Shown here: positions 24,147 through 32,826 of the stretch, piece after piece
Position numbering within the stretch: position 1 is the first letter of the stretch
Layout: the number at the start of each line of letters is the position of its first letter
DNA from: Agrobacterium tumefaciens
GTDB taxonomy: Bacteria; Pseudomonadota; Alphaproteobacteria; Rhizobiales; Rhizobiaceae
NCBI RefSeq assembly: GCF_017726655.1
Contig: NZ_CP072309.1
Span: 310,001 to 374,000 of the forward strand
Reading direction: 5' to 3'
Length of the DNA stretch: 64,000 nucleotides
Made by a program: the position numbers and the translations under genes
Notes under the pieces: generated by a model
Told to the model about the DNA's origin: nothing
Database searches by the model: none
What the model saw: only the letters and a program-made list of their open reading frames with translations

Positions 24147-24968
24147 TTAGCTCCTCACCGTGTAACGCAAGGCGCGCGACTGTAGAAAGTTGGTCAAAGC
24201 CAGCATGACGAATGCGGTGATGAGCAGAACTGACGCGATCGCGGCGGCTGCCTGATAATCATATTCCTCCAGCCGGATAAAGATCAGCAGCGCCGTGATC
24301 TCCGTCGACAAGGGCTGGTTGCCCGCGATGAAGATGATCGCGCCGAATTCACCAAGGCTACGGGCAAAGGAGAGCGAGAGACCGGCAAGCAGCGCCGGCG
24401 TGAGCAATGGCAAAATGACCTTGCGGAAAATCTCCATATCCGAGCCGCCAAGCGATTGTGCTGCTTCCTCCAGTGCCGGGTCGAGGTCTTCCAGCACCGG
24501 CTGAACGGTGCGCACAATGAAGGGGAGGCTGGTGAAGGCCATGGCCACCATAATGCCGAGCGGCGTATAGGCGACCTTGATGCCGAATTGGGACAGAACC
24601 GAGCCAAACCAGCCATTGCCCGCAAACAACGTCGTCAGCGCAATACCGGCGACGGCCGTGGGAAGCGCAAAGGGCAGATCGACAATGGCGTCGACGAGAC
24701 GCCACCCCGGAAAGCGATAGCGCGTGAGCACCCAGGCAAGGGCAAGGCCAAACACGACATTGAAGAGGGTGGCAGCGAGAGCGCAGACAACCGTAACACG
24801 ATAGCTTGCAACAGCGCGCGGCGACGAGATGATCGACCAATACTCGGCAGGTCCGAGGCTTGCCGCCTTGAAGACCAGCGCCGAGAGAGGCAGAAGCACG
24901 ATAATGGCGACGTAGGTGAGAGTTACGCCAAGGGACAATTTAAGTCCCGGCAGAACATTCCGCTTCAA
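24147..24968 (-). CDS. cysT: Sulfate ABC transporter permease CysT
   Basis: A 273-residue permease (CysT/CysU). Family blocks are LPGLKLSLGVTLTYVAIIVL at the start, DLPFALPTAVAGIALTTLFA, GIMVAMAFTSLPFIVRTVQP, the EAA loop ALEEAAQSLGGSDMEIFRKV and ARSLGEFGAIIFIAGNQP. About six membrane segments. It is separated from sbp by a 74-nt spacer that holds a terminator-like hairpin, so its expression is probably lower than that of the binding protein. Confidence 0.92.
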   Translation of the reverse strand: MKRNVLPGLKLSLGVTLTYVAIIVLLPLSALVFKAASLGPAEYWSIISSPRAVASYRVTVVCALAATLFNVVFGLALAWVLTRYRFPGWRLVDAIVDLPFALPTAVAGIALTTLFAGNGWFGSVLSQFGIKVAYTPLGIMVAMAFTSLPFIVRTVQPVLEDLDPALEEAAQSLGGSDMEIFRKVILPLLTPALLAGLSLSFARSLGEFGAIIFIAGNQPLSTEITALLIFIRLEEYDYQAAAAIASVLLITAFVMLALTNFLQSRALRYTVRS

Positions 24969-24993
24969 ACCGCGCCCCCATTAATCATAAAAC

Positions 24994-25017
24994 GACCCGG
25001 CAGTGTCCCGCCGGGTC
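24994..25017 (-). terminator. Terminator-like hairpin between sbp and cysT
   Basis: Arms GACCCGGC (24994-25001) and GCCGGGTC (25010-25017) form a perfect 8-bp stem with an 8-nt loop. Read on the minus strand it is followed by GTTTTATG, a short U-run. It lies inside the operon, so partial termination or 3' protection of the sbp transcript is the likely role. Confidence 0.6.
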
Positions 25018-25042
25018 TTGTACTTGTTGCTTGTCGCTGTGA

Positions 25043-26029
25043 TTAGCGGCTGCCGTAAAGCGTATCAAGCGTCGCGCCGGATGCAAAATGCTCTTTCTGG
25101 ATTTTGTCCCAGCCGCCGAAGACATCGTTGACGTTGACGAGGCGAATGGCAGGGAACTTGTCCTTGAATTCGCCGACGACTTTTTCGTCGTGGACACGAT
25201 GGCCGAACTCGGCAGCGATACGCTGGCCTTCTTCGGTATAGAGGAAGTCGAGATAGCTTTTCGCCAGCTCACGCGAACCGCGCTTGTCGACCACCTTGTC
25301 CACCACGGCGACAGGGAATTCGGCGAGCAGGCTGACGGAGGGCACAACGCCTTCCACCTTGTCGGCTCCATATTGCTTGGCAATGCCGCGTGTCTCGGCC
25401 TCGAACGTGATCAGCACATCACCGATTTCACGTTCAACGAAGGTCGTGGTGGCGGCGCGGCCTCCAGTGTCGAACACCGGCGTGTTGTCGAAGATTTTCT
25501 TGACGAACTCCTGCACCTTCTTCTCATCGCCGTTGAACTTCTCCTTGGCGTAAGCTGTGGCGGCAAGATAGGTATAGCGGGCGTTACCAGAGGTTTTAGG
25601 ATTGGGGAAAACCACTTTCACATCGTCGCGGGCAAGATCGTCCCAGTCCTTGATGCCCTTGGGGTTACCGGCGCGCACGAGGAAAGAGGGAAAAGAATAG
25701 AACGGCGAGGCGTCGTTCGGAAAATCCTTTTTCCAGTCGGCGGAAACGAAACCCTGCTTCACCAGAAAGTCGACATCCGTCACCTGATTGAAGGTGACCA
25801 CATCCGCCTCCAGGCCCTCAACGATAGCGCGGGCCTGCTTGGAGGTGCCGGCATGCGACTGATCGACGGTAACACCGGGGTGCTGCTTGATGAACGCCTC
25901 GTTCTCGGCTGCGAACACTTCACGGGCGACATCATAAGACGCATTAAGAATGGTGGTCGGAGCCTGCGCCTGCGCTGCACCTGCAAATAGTGCGGCGATG
26001 GCAGTCCCGATAATGAGAAGACGTTTCAT
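25043..26029 (-). CDS. Sulfate-binding periplasmic protein
   Basis: A 328-residue solute-binding protein. ATG 26029 follows a GGGGG ribosome site and gives a clean signal peptide (MKRLLIIGTAIAALFAGAAQ, cleavage after AQA near residue 22). The mature start TTILNASYDVAREVF, then AGTSKQARAIVEGLEADVVTFNQ, NPKTSGNARYTYLAA and DVLITFEAETRG are hallmark blocks of sulfate-binding proteins (Sbp/CysP). First gene of the sulfate importer operon on the minus strand. The intergenic DNA upstream (26030-26197) shows no obvious regulator site. Confidence 0.92.
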   Translation of the reverse strand: MKRLLIIGTAIAALFAGAAQAQAPTTILNASYDVAREVFAAENEAFIKQHPGVTVDQSHAGTSKQARAIVEGLEADVVTFNQVTDVDFLVKQGFVSADWKKDFPNDASPFYSFPSFLVRAGNPKGIKDWDDLARDDVKVVFPNPKTSGNARYTYLAATAYAKEKFNGDEKKVQEFVKKIFDNTPVFDTGGRAATTTFVEREIGDVLITFEAETRGIAKQYGADKVEGVVPSVSLLAEFPVAVVDKVVDKRGSRELAKSYLDFLYTEEGQRIAAEFGHRVHDEKVVGEFKDKFPAIRLVNVNDVFGGWDKIQKEHFASGATLDTLYGSR

Positions 26030-26197
26030 GAATACCCCCGGCAATTCGAATGGCGCCCACAATAGCGGCGAGCCTCAACATCAGCGAGAAACAGAAATTC
26101 CCGGCCGATGACTTAATCGGAAATATCGCCTAAAGAATCGAGGTCCGGCAGGCGGCCATTTCATTTAGATCAGGAAGTGGGATTTGTTTTGCACCGC

Positions 26198-27256
26198 TCA
26201 GAGGCGATGATCGGGAAACAGATTGCCGGAATGCCCGGCAAGATAGGGTTCCAAATCCACCTCCCGCACTTCCTCCAGCCGTGCAGGTCGCCAGCGGGGG
26301 TTACGGTCCTTGTCGATCAGCGCGGCGCGTACGCCCTCATAAAAATCGTGCTGCCGCAATATTTCCGTACCGGCGGCGAATTCCCGTTCCAGACATTCGA
26401 TGAGGCTCATGCTCTCCCGCCCAAGGCGCAGTAGCTTCAGCGTCAGTTTCAGGCTCGTCGGGGATCGCTTTTGGAGGACCTCCAGCGTTTCGCGCGAAAA
26501 TGCATCCTGTCGTGCCGACAGCGCAGCGACAATCTCCTCGATGGTGTCGAAGCCAAATGTCGCGTCGATGGTATTCTGATTTGCCTGCAAGATGCTTTCA
26601 CCAGCCTGCGCAACGTGAGCGCCGATCGTCGCCTCGATATCTTCGCGGTCCGTGGCCTGCGAGAGGTCCTGGACCAAGTCATCGAGCCGGTGTGAAGGAA
26701 CAAGATAATCCGCAAAGCCGGCATAAAGGGCATCGGCGGCTCCGATGGCATTTCCCGTCAATCCCAACCATGTGCCACATTCCCCGGGCGCTTTCGGAAG
26801 CAGCCATGACCCACCGACGTCGGGGAAATACCCGATCCCGGTTTCCGGCATGGCGAGTTTGGTGCGTTCGGTCGCGATGCGGTGGCTGCCGTGGGCCGAA
26901 ATGCCGACGCCGCCGCCCATGACGATACCGTCCATCAAGGCGACATAGGGCTTACTGAAATGGGCGATACGATAGTTGAGCGGAAACTCTTCCTGCCAAA
27001 ACTCCAGCACCTGCGGGTCGCCGGCCTTGCCGAGATCGTGAATGATGCGGACGTCGCCACCGGCGCAGAGGCCCCGCTCCCCCTCCCCGGTCAGCACCGC
27101 GCATGAAATGTCAGGGTCCTCCTCGAAACGCTGCAAGGCCCGCGAGAGCGCGCCCACCATCGGGAGTGTGAGGCTGTTGATGGCTTGGGGGCGGTTAAGC
27201 CTGATGACTCCGGCCCTTCCTCGCTTCTCGACGATCACCTCCGCATGCGCCTTCAT
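26198..27256 (-). CDS. 3-hydroxyisobutyryl-CoA hydrolase / enoyl-CoA hydratase family
   Basis: A 352-residue crotonase-fold enzyme. I chose ATG 27256 (MKAHAEVIVEKRGRAGVIRL) because GGAAGAG lies just upstream; an ATG at 27289 is also possible. Oxyanion-hole segments GERGLCAGGDVRII and MDGIVMGGGVGISAHGSHRI, the active-site region MPETGIGYFPDVGGSWLLP and a C-terminal extension (DFYEGVRAALIDKDRNPRW) are those of bacterial 3-hydroxyisobutyryl-CoA hydrolase, which acts in valine breakdown. The extra C-terminal region distinguishes it from simple enoyl-CoA hydratases. Stands alone downstream of the sulfate operon promoter region. Confidence 0.85.
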   Translation of the reverse strand: MKAHAEVIVEKRGRAGVIRLNRPQAINSLTLPMVGALSRALQRFEEDPDISCAVLTGEGERGLCAGGDVRIIHDLGKAGDPQVLEFWQEEFPLNYRIAHFSKPYVALMDGIVMGGGVGISAHGSHRIATERTKLAMPETGIGYFPDVGGSWLLPKAPGECGTWLGLTGNAIGAADALYAGFADYLVPSHRLDDLVQDLSQATDREDIEATIGAHVAQAGESILQANQNTIDATFGFDTIEEIVAALSARQDAFSRETLEVLQKRSPTSLKLTLKLLRLGRESMSLIECLEREFAAGTEILRQHDFYEGVRAALIDKDRNPRWRPARLEEVREVDLEPYLAGHSGNLFPDHRL

Positions 27257-27548
27257 TCTCTCTTCCAAGACCGCCTCCTCCGCTGCCATTTATCGAGCCA
27301 TTCTGGCGGCCTTGATGCAATCACGCAACGTTGATCTCGTCCTTAAGGAACGTCTTTCGCCCAAACCGCTTTGACGGGTAAGAAATGCCAGAATTCCAAT
27401 TTTGCGATGCAGCATGTTTGCTTGACGCCCGCAAAGTCATGGCGTGTAATGAGGTCTGATAATGCCGGCATTGATTCCTGTCGAGCGTGCCGGACCAAGC
27501 AGATTGTCGCCTTCCCAAAGGCGCTGTGAACAGCAACTGGAGACGAGC

Positions 27549-27809
27549 ATGCAGGTTTCGGAACAGGAATGGATCAGCAAAAGGGCCTACACACTTTGGG
27601 AAAAGGAAGGCCATCCGCATGGCCGTGACGCCTACCATTGGGAACAGGCCAAGCACGAGTTCGCACTTTTGAAATCGTCGGAAGCGACCAAACCGGCAAC
27701 GCGCAAGAAGGCTGCTCCCAAGGCCGCCGTTGCAGAAGTCGCGCCTGATGCGGAAATTGCTGCAAAGCCGAAGAGCCGTGCCCGCAAGGCTGCCGCAAAG
27801 CAACAATGA
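27549..27809 (+). CDS. DUF2934 domain small protein
   Basis: An 86-residue protein. ATG 27549 (MQVSEQEWISKRAYTLWEKE) follows GGAG and is where family similarity begins. The first 45 residues are a DUF2934 domain with the characteristic RAYTLWEKEGHPHGRDAYHW. The rest is a lysine/alanine-rich tail (TRKKAAPKAAVAEVA, KSRARKAAAK) that resembles histone-H1-like nucleic-acid-binding tails. Function is unknown; DUF2934 proteins are common and often multicopy in rhizobia. Confidence 0.8.
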   Translation: MQVSEQEWISKRAYTLWEKEGHPHGRDAYHWEQAKHEFALLKSSEATKPATRKKAAPKAAVAEVAPDAEIAAKPKSRARKAAAKQQ

Positions 27810-27813
27810 CAAT

Positions 27814-27839
27814 AAAAAACCCGGCAATTATTTGCCGGG
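27814..27839 (-). terminator. Intrinsic terminator between converging genes
   Basis: Arms CCCGGCAA (27820-27827) and TTGCCGGG (27832-27839) pair perfectly with a TTAT loop. On the minus strand the stem is followed by TTTTTTATT (27814-27819 are all A on the plus strand), so it best serves the SH3-protein gene; on the plus strand it could still help the DUF2934 gene. Confidence 0.8.
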
Positions 27840-27899
27840 CCATTATTCCTCGATATCTCAAGTTTCACTTCGAACAAGATATCGTATCGCTGACCATCC

Positions 27900-28682
27900 T
27901 TATTGCTGGTCTTGCTTATCGAGCCCCAGATCGCGCCGCCATTTCATGAGCTGCTCGCGGTTGTCGTTGCTGGGGTTTCCACCAGCGTCTCCGCGGGGCG
28001 GTTCAGGATTGCGATTGCCCTGATCCCATTCACCGTGGCGACGTTCCCAGCGACCGTCATTCGGGCCGCCCTGACGCGGGTCCCTTGGCTCGTCGCGGCG
28101 GTTGTCGCGCCAATCACCCCGGCGGCCATCCCGCCAGTCGTCGCGACGGCCATCTCGCCACTCGTCACGGCGACCGTCACGCCAGTCATCACGACGGCCG
28201 TCCCGCCATTCGTCGCGCGGACGTGGGCGGTCCCAGCCGGCGCTCGGAGGCGGTGCGTTCCAATAACCACCAGACGGCGGCGGACGACGCCAGCGGTCAC
28301 GCTCGCGGTAGAAATCGCGGTCACGATAGTAGCGATCCCAGTAGCGGCCGGCTTCGAAGGTGATGATCGGAACGCCGAGATCGCGATAATAACGGGGCTC
28401 GACGTAGACCCGGTTTTGCCGGAACGTCGTCTGGATATAACGACCGGCAACCCAGCCACGACCATTGACAAAAGAGACGTCGCACCACGGCGTGTCTGAC
28501 AGGCAGCCGTGAACGGTCAATGGTGCACCAACGGGAATCACAACGACGGCCGGATAAGCCGTACTTGGGCCGGAGCGCATGTTTACATTTGCGGTGGCGA
28601 AACCGCGCGTCGCAGCCTCGGCAAGAGCCGGCGCGGCGAGCATGGCCACCAGCGCAATTGCGCCAAACAGTTTTTTCTTCAC
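27900..28682 (-). CDS. Secreted SH3-domain protein with WRDGRRD repeats
   Basis: A 260-residue envelope protein. GTG 28682 follows GAGGAG by 7 nt and yields a signal peptide (KKKLFGAIALVAMLAAPALA). Residues about 27-90 form a bacterial SH3 domain: ATANVNMRSGPSTAYPAVVV, GCLSDTPWCDVSF and GRGWVAGRYI. A Tyr/Arg-rich linker follows, then five near-perfect 8-residue repeats of WRDGRRDD type at 159-198, then a Pro/Gly/Arg tail that ends KWRRDLGLDKQDQQ. SH3 domains of this kind often bind cell-wall peptides. The repeat region is highly charged and Trp-bearing; its role is unknown. Confidence 0.8.
   Translation of the reverse strand: MKKKLFGAIALVAMLAAPALAEAATRGFATANVNMRSGPSTAYPAVVVIPVGAPLTVHGCLSDTPWCDVSFVNGRGWVAGRYIQTTFRQNRVYVEPRYYRDLGVPIITFEAGRYWDRYYRDRDFYRERDRWRRPPPSGGYWNAPPPSAGWDRPRPRDEWRDGRRDDWRDGRRDEWRDGRRDDWRDGRRGDWRDNRRDEPRDPRQGGPNDGRWERRHGEWDQGNRNPEPPRGDAGGNPSNDNREQLMKWRRDLGLDKQDQQ
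28089..28208 (-). repeat. Five 24-nt in-frame tandem repeats (WRDGRRDD)
   Basis: Five consecutive 24-nt units encode residues 159-198 of the SH3 protein: WRDGRRDD, WRDGRRDE, WRDGRRDD, WRDGRRGD and WRDNRRDE. The unit length and high identity point to expansion by slippage, so copy number may vary among strains. Confidence 0.8.
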
Positions 28683-28941
28683 TTCTTTCTCCTCAAGCAA
28701 AGGCCCGCTTTGCCCTTGTCGGCATCCACCATTTTCGATGGACGAGCATGCGTTTCGCATACTGCCACGATCAGAAAATACGCGTTGCTGCATGAACGCA
28801 GCATGAAACAAACGAGGTACCTGATCAGTTCCACCTGCGGCAAACCGCGCCGATAAAATGCCAAGGGAATAAACCCGCCGGTCTTGACTTCGAAGACCAA
28901 TCATCCGACTTCCAATAAAACGGCAATATGGAGCAGCACCC

Positions 28942-29688
28942 ATGAGCGAAACCGCACAGACGACCGTCGATCAGAGCGAGGTGGATCGTTTTTCCGCGAT
29001 GGCTGCGGAATGGTGGAGCCCGACGGGCAAGTTCCGGCCATTGCACAAGTTCAATCCGGTGAGGCTCGAATATATCCGCAACCGTGTCTGCGACAATTTT
29101 GGTCGCGATCCGAGGGGGCACCGGCCTCTGGAGGGGCTGCGGGTTCTCGATATCGGCTGCGGCGGCGGTCTTCTTTCCGAGCCGATCGCGCGCATGGGGG
29201 CGGACGTTGTCGGCGCCGATCCGTCCGAGAAAAATATTGGCATTGCCTCGACTCATGCCCGGGAGAGCGGCGTCAGCGTCGATTACCGCGCTGTGACTGC
29301 AGAGCAGTTGCAGGCAGCGGGCGAATCTTTCGACGTCATTCTCAACATGGAGGTGGTCGAGCACGTTGCCAATGTCGACCTCTTTGTCACCACCTGCGCA
29401 AAGATGGTACGCCCCGGCGGCCTCATGTTCGCGGCCACCATCAACCGCACGCTCAAAGCCCGCGCACTGGCAATTTTCGCGGCAGAAAACGTTCTTCGTT
29501 GGTTACCACGCGGCACGCACCAGTATGAAAAGCTTGTGCGCCCCGATGAACTCGAGCGACCGCTGGTAGCAAGCGGCATGGATATCATCCACCGCACCGG
29601 TGTCTTTTATAACGTCCTGCAGGATCGCTGGAACCTGTCGCCGGATATGGATGTCAATTATATGATGCTGGCAAAACGGCCAGCATAA
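28942..29688 (+). CDS. ubiG: Ubiquinone biosynthesis O-methyltransferase UbiG
   Basis: A 248-residue SAM-dependent methyltransferase that carries out both O-methylations of ubiquinone synthesis. Motif [21 protein letters not shown] (about 69-88), [15 protein letters not shown], the post-I block [17 protein letters not shown] and [12 protein letters not shown] match UbiG closely, as does the N-terminal [27 protein letters not shown] lies ahead of ATG 28942. Divergent from the SH3-protein gene and convergent with the DUF3291 gene. Confidence 0.95.
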   Translation: MSETAQTTVDQSEVDRFSAMAAEWWSPTGKFRPLHKFNPVRLEYIRNRVCDNFGRDPRGHRPLEGLRVLDIGCGGGLLSEPIARMGADVVGADPSEKNIGIASTHARESGVSVDYRAVTAEQLQAAGESFDVILNMEVVEHVANVDLFVTTCAKMVRPGGLMFAATINRTLKARALAIFAAENVLRWLPRGTHQYEKLVRPDELERPLVASGMDIIHRTGVFYNVLQDRWNLSPDMDVNYMMLAKRPA

Positions 29689-29695
29689 CGAGCTG

Positions 29696-30265
29696 TCAGA
29701 CGGGGATGGCCTGCACCTGCGCAAGCAGTTCCCGCTGCCCGGCAGCGTTGCGTTCGGAAATGTCTTTCACCCTTCCGCGGTTGATCGCAGCTGGAGCACC
29801 ATCCGCGTCAAAGGGCATCTTGAAGTGAAAGGCGCGCGGCGACGGGCCTTGGTCGTGCAGATGCTCCAGCCGTTCAACGGCCTGCGACCATACCGGTTGG
29901 TGGGTGGCGTCAACCCACCAGAGCACCAGCGGCGGCCACTGCTGCGGAATGTTCCAGTGTCTGCCGTGTTTCAGCGCCTCGGCATGTACTCCCGAGTAGG
30001 AATAGGCCATCACCGATTCAATATCGCGCCAGAGTGACAAGGACGAGACGCCGCTCGCGGCACCGTTCTCTTTCAGAAATCGCGGAAAGACCTGCTCACC
30101 CCAGCTTGGAGGGCCGGGCTCGCCATCATAGCCAGATCTTGCGATAAACCCCTCTGACCGTTCTGCCGACTGAAAGTTGAGCGGTTCGCGGCGAGCGAAC
30201 CCTGCAACGCGTGGATTGTTATAGGGCGCGATCTGTATTCCGAAATTATAAATCGCGAGCCGCAT
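29696..30265 (-). CDS. DUF3291 domain protein
   Basis: A 189-residue cytoplasmic protein. Start taken at ATG 30265 (MRLAIYNFGIQIAP), 8 nt after the stop of the DUF1178 gene; a TTG further upstream is unlikely. DUF3291 landmarks are SLSLWRDIESVMAYSYSGVH, HGRHWNIPQQWPPLVLWWVD and PRAFHFKMPFDADG. The fold is related to the antibiotic-biosynthesis monooxygenase (ABM) barrel. No enzymatic function is established. Probably the last gene of the run grxC? - hydrolase - DUF1178 - DUF3291. Confidence 0.8.
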   Translation of the reverse strand: MRLAIYNFGIQIAPYNNPRVAGFARREPLNFQSAERSEGFIARSGYDGEPGPPSWGEQVFPRFLKENGAASGVSSLSLWRDIESVMAYSYSGVHAEALKHGRHWNIPQQWPPLVLWWVDATHQPVWSQAVERLEHLHDQGPSPRAFHFKMPFDADGAPAAINRGRVKDISERNAAGQRELLAQVQAIPV

Positions 30266-30273
30266 CAACAAAC

Positions 30274-30702
30274 TCAATTCACGTCGTCGGGCAGCAGCGG
30301 CAACGGCGCGATATCGATGCCTTCCTCCAACAGGGCATTCGCTTCCTGAACAGAGGCATTGCCGATGATACCGCGTTCATCCGCCTCGCCGTAATGGATT
30401 TTTCGCGCCTCTTCGGCAAACTTGTCACCGACATCCTCTGCGCTGGCGCGAATGGTGGCCACAGCCTCGCGGATCTTTGCGAGCGCTTCTTTCCGGGCAG
30501 CGTCCATTGCAAGCGTCTGGCGTTCTTCCTTCCTGCGGGCCGTGGAGACCGACGGCGCCATTAATGTCTTGGAGACCTGGAGCGAATTGCAGATGGGACA
30601 GGACAGAAAACCGCGCTGCAACTGATTGTCGAAATCGTCGCTACCCGCAAACCAGCCCTCAAACTCATGACCTTTTTCACAGGCCAGCGCATACCGTATC
30701 AC
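30274..30702 (-). CDS. DUF1178 family protein
   Basis: A 142-residue protein of a proteobacterial family of unknown function. Two Cys pairs near the N terminus (ACEKGHEFEGWF and LSCPICNSLQV, with a CPxC knuckle near 35) suggest a zinc-ribbon. The central region (about 55-110) is helical and charged. Its ATG overlaps the stop of the upstream hydrolase gene (ATGA, 30699-30702), so translation is coupled. Confidence 0.85.
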   Translation of the reverse strand: MIRYALACEKGHEFEGWFAGSDDFDNQLQRGFLSCPICNSLQVSKTLMAPSVSTARRKEERQTLAMDAARKEALAKIREAVATIRASAEDVGDKFAEEARKIHYGEADERGIIGNASVQEANALLEEGIDIAPLPLLPDDVN

Positions 30703-31559
30703 GCCGCTTGACCTCCAGAGGGCGTCAGGGGAATAACCGTATCGACCCCGAACTCGCGGCTATTACGCAGATTGGGTATCTTGCCGCGAGCGGCGGCGAC
30801 CAGCGACGTGTCGATCTCGGCGAATATGATTTCTTCGCCGCTCCCGCCTGCAATCGAAAGCACCCTGCCCCACGGGTCTATGATGATTGAGTGTCCGTAA
30901 GTCACTCGTCCATCCTCGTGCACGCCGGCCTGAGCCGCAGCGATGACAAAGGCACCGTTCTCGATGGCGCGGGCGCGCAGCAATATCTCCCAATGCGCTT
31001 CGCCCGTCTGTCGGGTGAACGCTGCCGGAACCGTTAGAATTTCTGCGCCCGCAAGCGCTTCCGCCCGGAAAAGCTGCGGAAATCGGACATCGTAGCAAAT
31101 CGCAAAGCCAAATTTCGCGAGCGGTACATCAGCAACGCGCGCCACTTCACCCGGTTCGTAAGCAGCGCTTTCGCGCCAGCTCTCACCATTATCGAGATCA
31201 ACATCGAACATGTGGATTTTGTCGTAGCTGCAGATACGCGAGCCATCCGGCGCGAAGAAAAATCCGCGATTGGCAATTTTTCCATCGGGTCGGGCAATGG
31301 CGGTCGAGCCGACATGAACGTGGATCCTGAGCTCGCGGGCAAGCCGAGCGGCCGTCGCGACGATGATGTCACCGTCGTCATCGCGTAGCTGCGCGCGCAA
31401 CGCCTGCCTGTCCTTCTGGATGGCCCCGGTCATCTCCGGGGTTTGCACATAGACGGCACCCCCCGCCGCGGCCGCCCGTACAAGGCGCTCCATATCCGCA
31501 GCATTTTTTGCCGTGTCCACACCCGAACTCATCTGAATGGCCGCAGCCTTGAAAGTCAT
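30699..31559 (-). CDS. Carbon-nitrogen (nitrilase-superfamily) hydrolase
   Basis: A 286-residue enzyme of the nitrilase superfamily (Nit1/deaminated-glutathione-amidase-like branch). ATG 31559 (MTFKAAAIQMSSG) follows GGAGG. The catalytic triad is visible: glutamate in VQTPEMTG (about 44), lysine in YDKIHMFDVDL (about 115) and cysteine in FGFAICYDVRFPQLFR (about 151). Close relatives repair deaminated glutathione. A glutaredoxin gene starts the neighbouring reading run, which fits a thiol-metabolism role but does not prove it. Confidence 0.85.
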   Translation of the reverse strand: MTFKAAAIQMSSGVDTAKNAADMERLVRAAAAGGAVYVQTPEMTGAIQKDRQALRAQLRDDDGDIIVATAARLARELRIHVHVGSTAIARPDGKIANRGFFFAPDGSRICSYDKIHMFDVDLDNGESWRESAAYEPGEVARVADVPLAKFGFAICYDVRFPQLFRAEALAGAEILTVPAAFTRQTGEAHWEILLRARAIENGAFVIAAAQAGVHEDGRVTYGHSIIIDPWGRVLSIAGGSGEEIIFAEIDTSLVAAARGKIPNLRNSREFGVDTVIPLTPSGGQAA

Positions 31560-31589
31560 CCTATCCTCCATGCCCGCAAATGATGCCGA

Positions 31590-31844
31590 TCAGGCGGCCA
31601 GCAGCGCGTCCAGTTTGCCGGCGCGCTCCAGTGCGTGCAGATCATCGCAGCCACCCACATGCTGGCCATTGATGAAGATTTGCGGGAAGGTTGTGCCGCC
31701 GGATTTCTCGATCATCTCCTGCCGGTATTCCGGCGTGGTCGTGGCGTTATATTCGGCATAATCCACGCCCTTGCTGTCCAGCAGTGCCTTGGCGCGTGCG
31801 CAATACCCACAAAAATCCCGCGTATAGATCGTTACCGGTGCCAT
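31590..31844 (-). CDS. grxC: Glutaredoxin 3
   Basis: An 84-residue class I glutaredoxin. The active site CGYC is at residues 11-14 (DFCGYCARAKALL), followed by the cis-proline loop TTFPQIFINGQHVGGCDDLH. The length and sequence are typical of GrxC, which reduces protein disulfides and glutathione adducts using glutathione. It lies 30 nt upstream of the nitrilase-family gene and probably heads the transcript that runs to DUF3291. Confidence 0.92.
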   Translation of the reverse strand: MAPVTIYTRDFCGYCARAKALLDSKGVDYAEYNATTTPEYRQEMIEKSGGTTFPQIFINGQHVGGCDDLHALERAGKLDALLAA

Positions 31845-31904
31845 GTTTTAAACGCCCTCGCAAACGCGCGGCAAGCCGCACGATAAAGTCATGTCTTTCA
31901 GCTT

Positions 31905-32684
31905 TCATATAGGCTCCGAAATGGCCATTGCAAAGGTCAAAACAGTCACATCCGCCGCACCGGCCTTGCGTAGAACCCGGCTTGCTGCACCCACCGTCGC
32001 CCCGGTGGTGTAGACATCGTCCACCAGCACCACCCGCTTGCCATGGACATCCGTCTCACTGCCCGTCGTAAGAGAAAAAGCGCCGCGAACATTGTCTCGC
32101 CGGGCGTTCGCCGAAAGCCCGACCTGACGCTCGGTTGGCTTTACACGCAGCAGTGTGCCCGCGAGCATTGGTTTGCCAGATAACTTGGCCAGATGGCGAG
32201 CCAGCTCTGCCGATTGGTTGAAGCGGCGACGAAGGAAGCGGCCGCGATGCAACGGCACGGGAATGATGCAATCGCAGTCGGCAACGGTTCCGTCGCTCGC
32301 CCGCAGCACCCACGTCGCCATCACGTGAGCAAGATCGATGCGATCCTGGTACTTCAGCCGGTGTACGAGCTTTCGAGCCGTACCATCATGGCTTGCAACG
32401 CTGCGCAGGCGATCAAAGGGAGGCGGCTCGGCAATTGCCTTAGCGCTGACAAAACCGTGTCCGTGATCCCGCGCAAAGGGTATGCCGAGAACTTCGCAAA
32501 AAGGGCGATCGATAAAGGCCACATCCCGCCAGCAATCCGCGCATAGAGCGGCTTCCCGGCCGGTCATGCAGTTGCAGCCAGCACAGGTCGGTGGGTAAAT
32601 CATGCGAAACGCAGCGCGCCCCGCGTCCGACATGATCGCGGACGCCGATAACAATCCCGAAAATAGGCTGTCACCGATACCCAT
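31905..32684 (-). CDS. ComF family phosphoribosyltransferase-like protein
   Basis: A 259-residue protein. Start taken at ATG 32684 (MGIGDSLFSGLLSASA), without a good ribosome site; a later ATG before IYPPTCAGC is also possible. The N-terminal zinc module has CAGC and CADC (about 38-60). The C-terminal phosphoribosyltransferase fold carries the PRPP loop VVLVDDVYTTGATVGAASRV (about 212-231). ComF proteins are linked to DNA uptake or processing, but in alphaproteobacteria the role is not established. Confidence 0.85.
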   Translation of the reverse strand: MGIGDSLFSGLLSASAIMSDAGRAAFRMIYPPTCAGCNCMTGREAALCADCWRDVAFIDRPFCEVLGIPFARDHGHGFVSAKAIAEPPPFDRLRSVASHDGTARKLVHRLKYQDRIDLAHVMATWVLRASDGTVADCDCIIPVPLHRGRFLRRRFNQSAELARHLAKLSGKPMLAGTLLRVKPTERQVGLSANARRDNVRGAFSLTTGSETDVHGKRVVLVDDVYTTGATVGAASRVLRKAGAADVTVLTFAMAISEPI

Positions 32685-32826
32685 GAGGTTGACTTTAGCG
32701 CCGAACGGGTGCCTTTGCGAGAGCGATAGTTCACCCCGCCCCTGCGGATAACGACACCCCAAGTGGGACGGGAACAACGAGACGGCCCGCCGATCCTAAG
32801 GCGTTTGAGGCCGAGCAGGCAAAACG

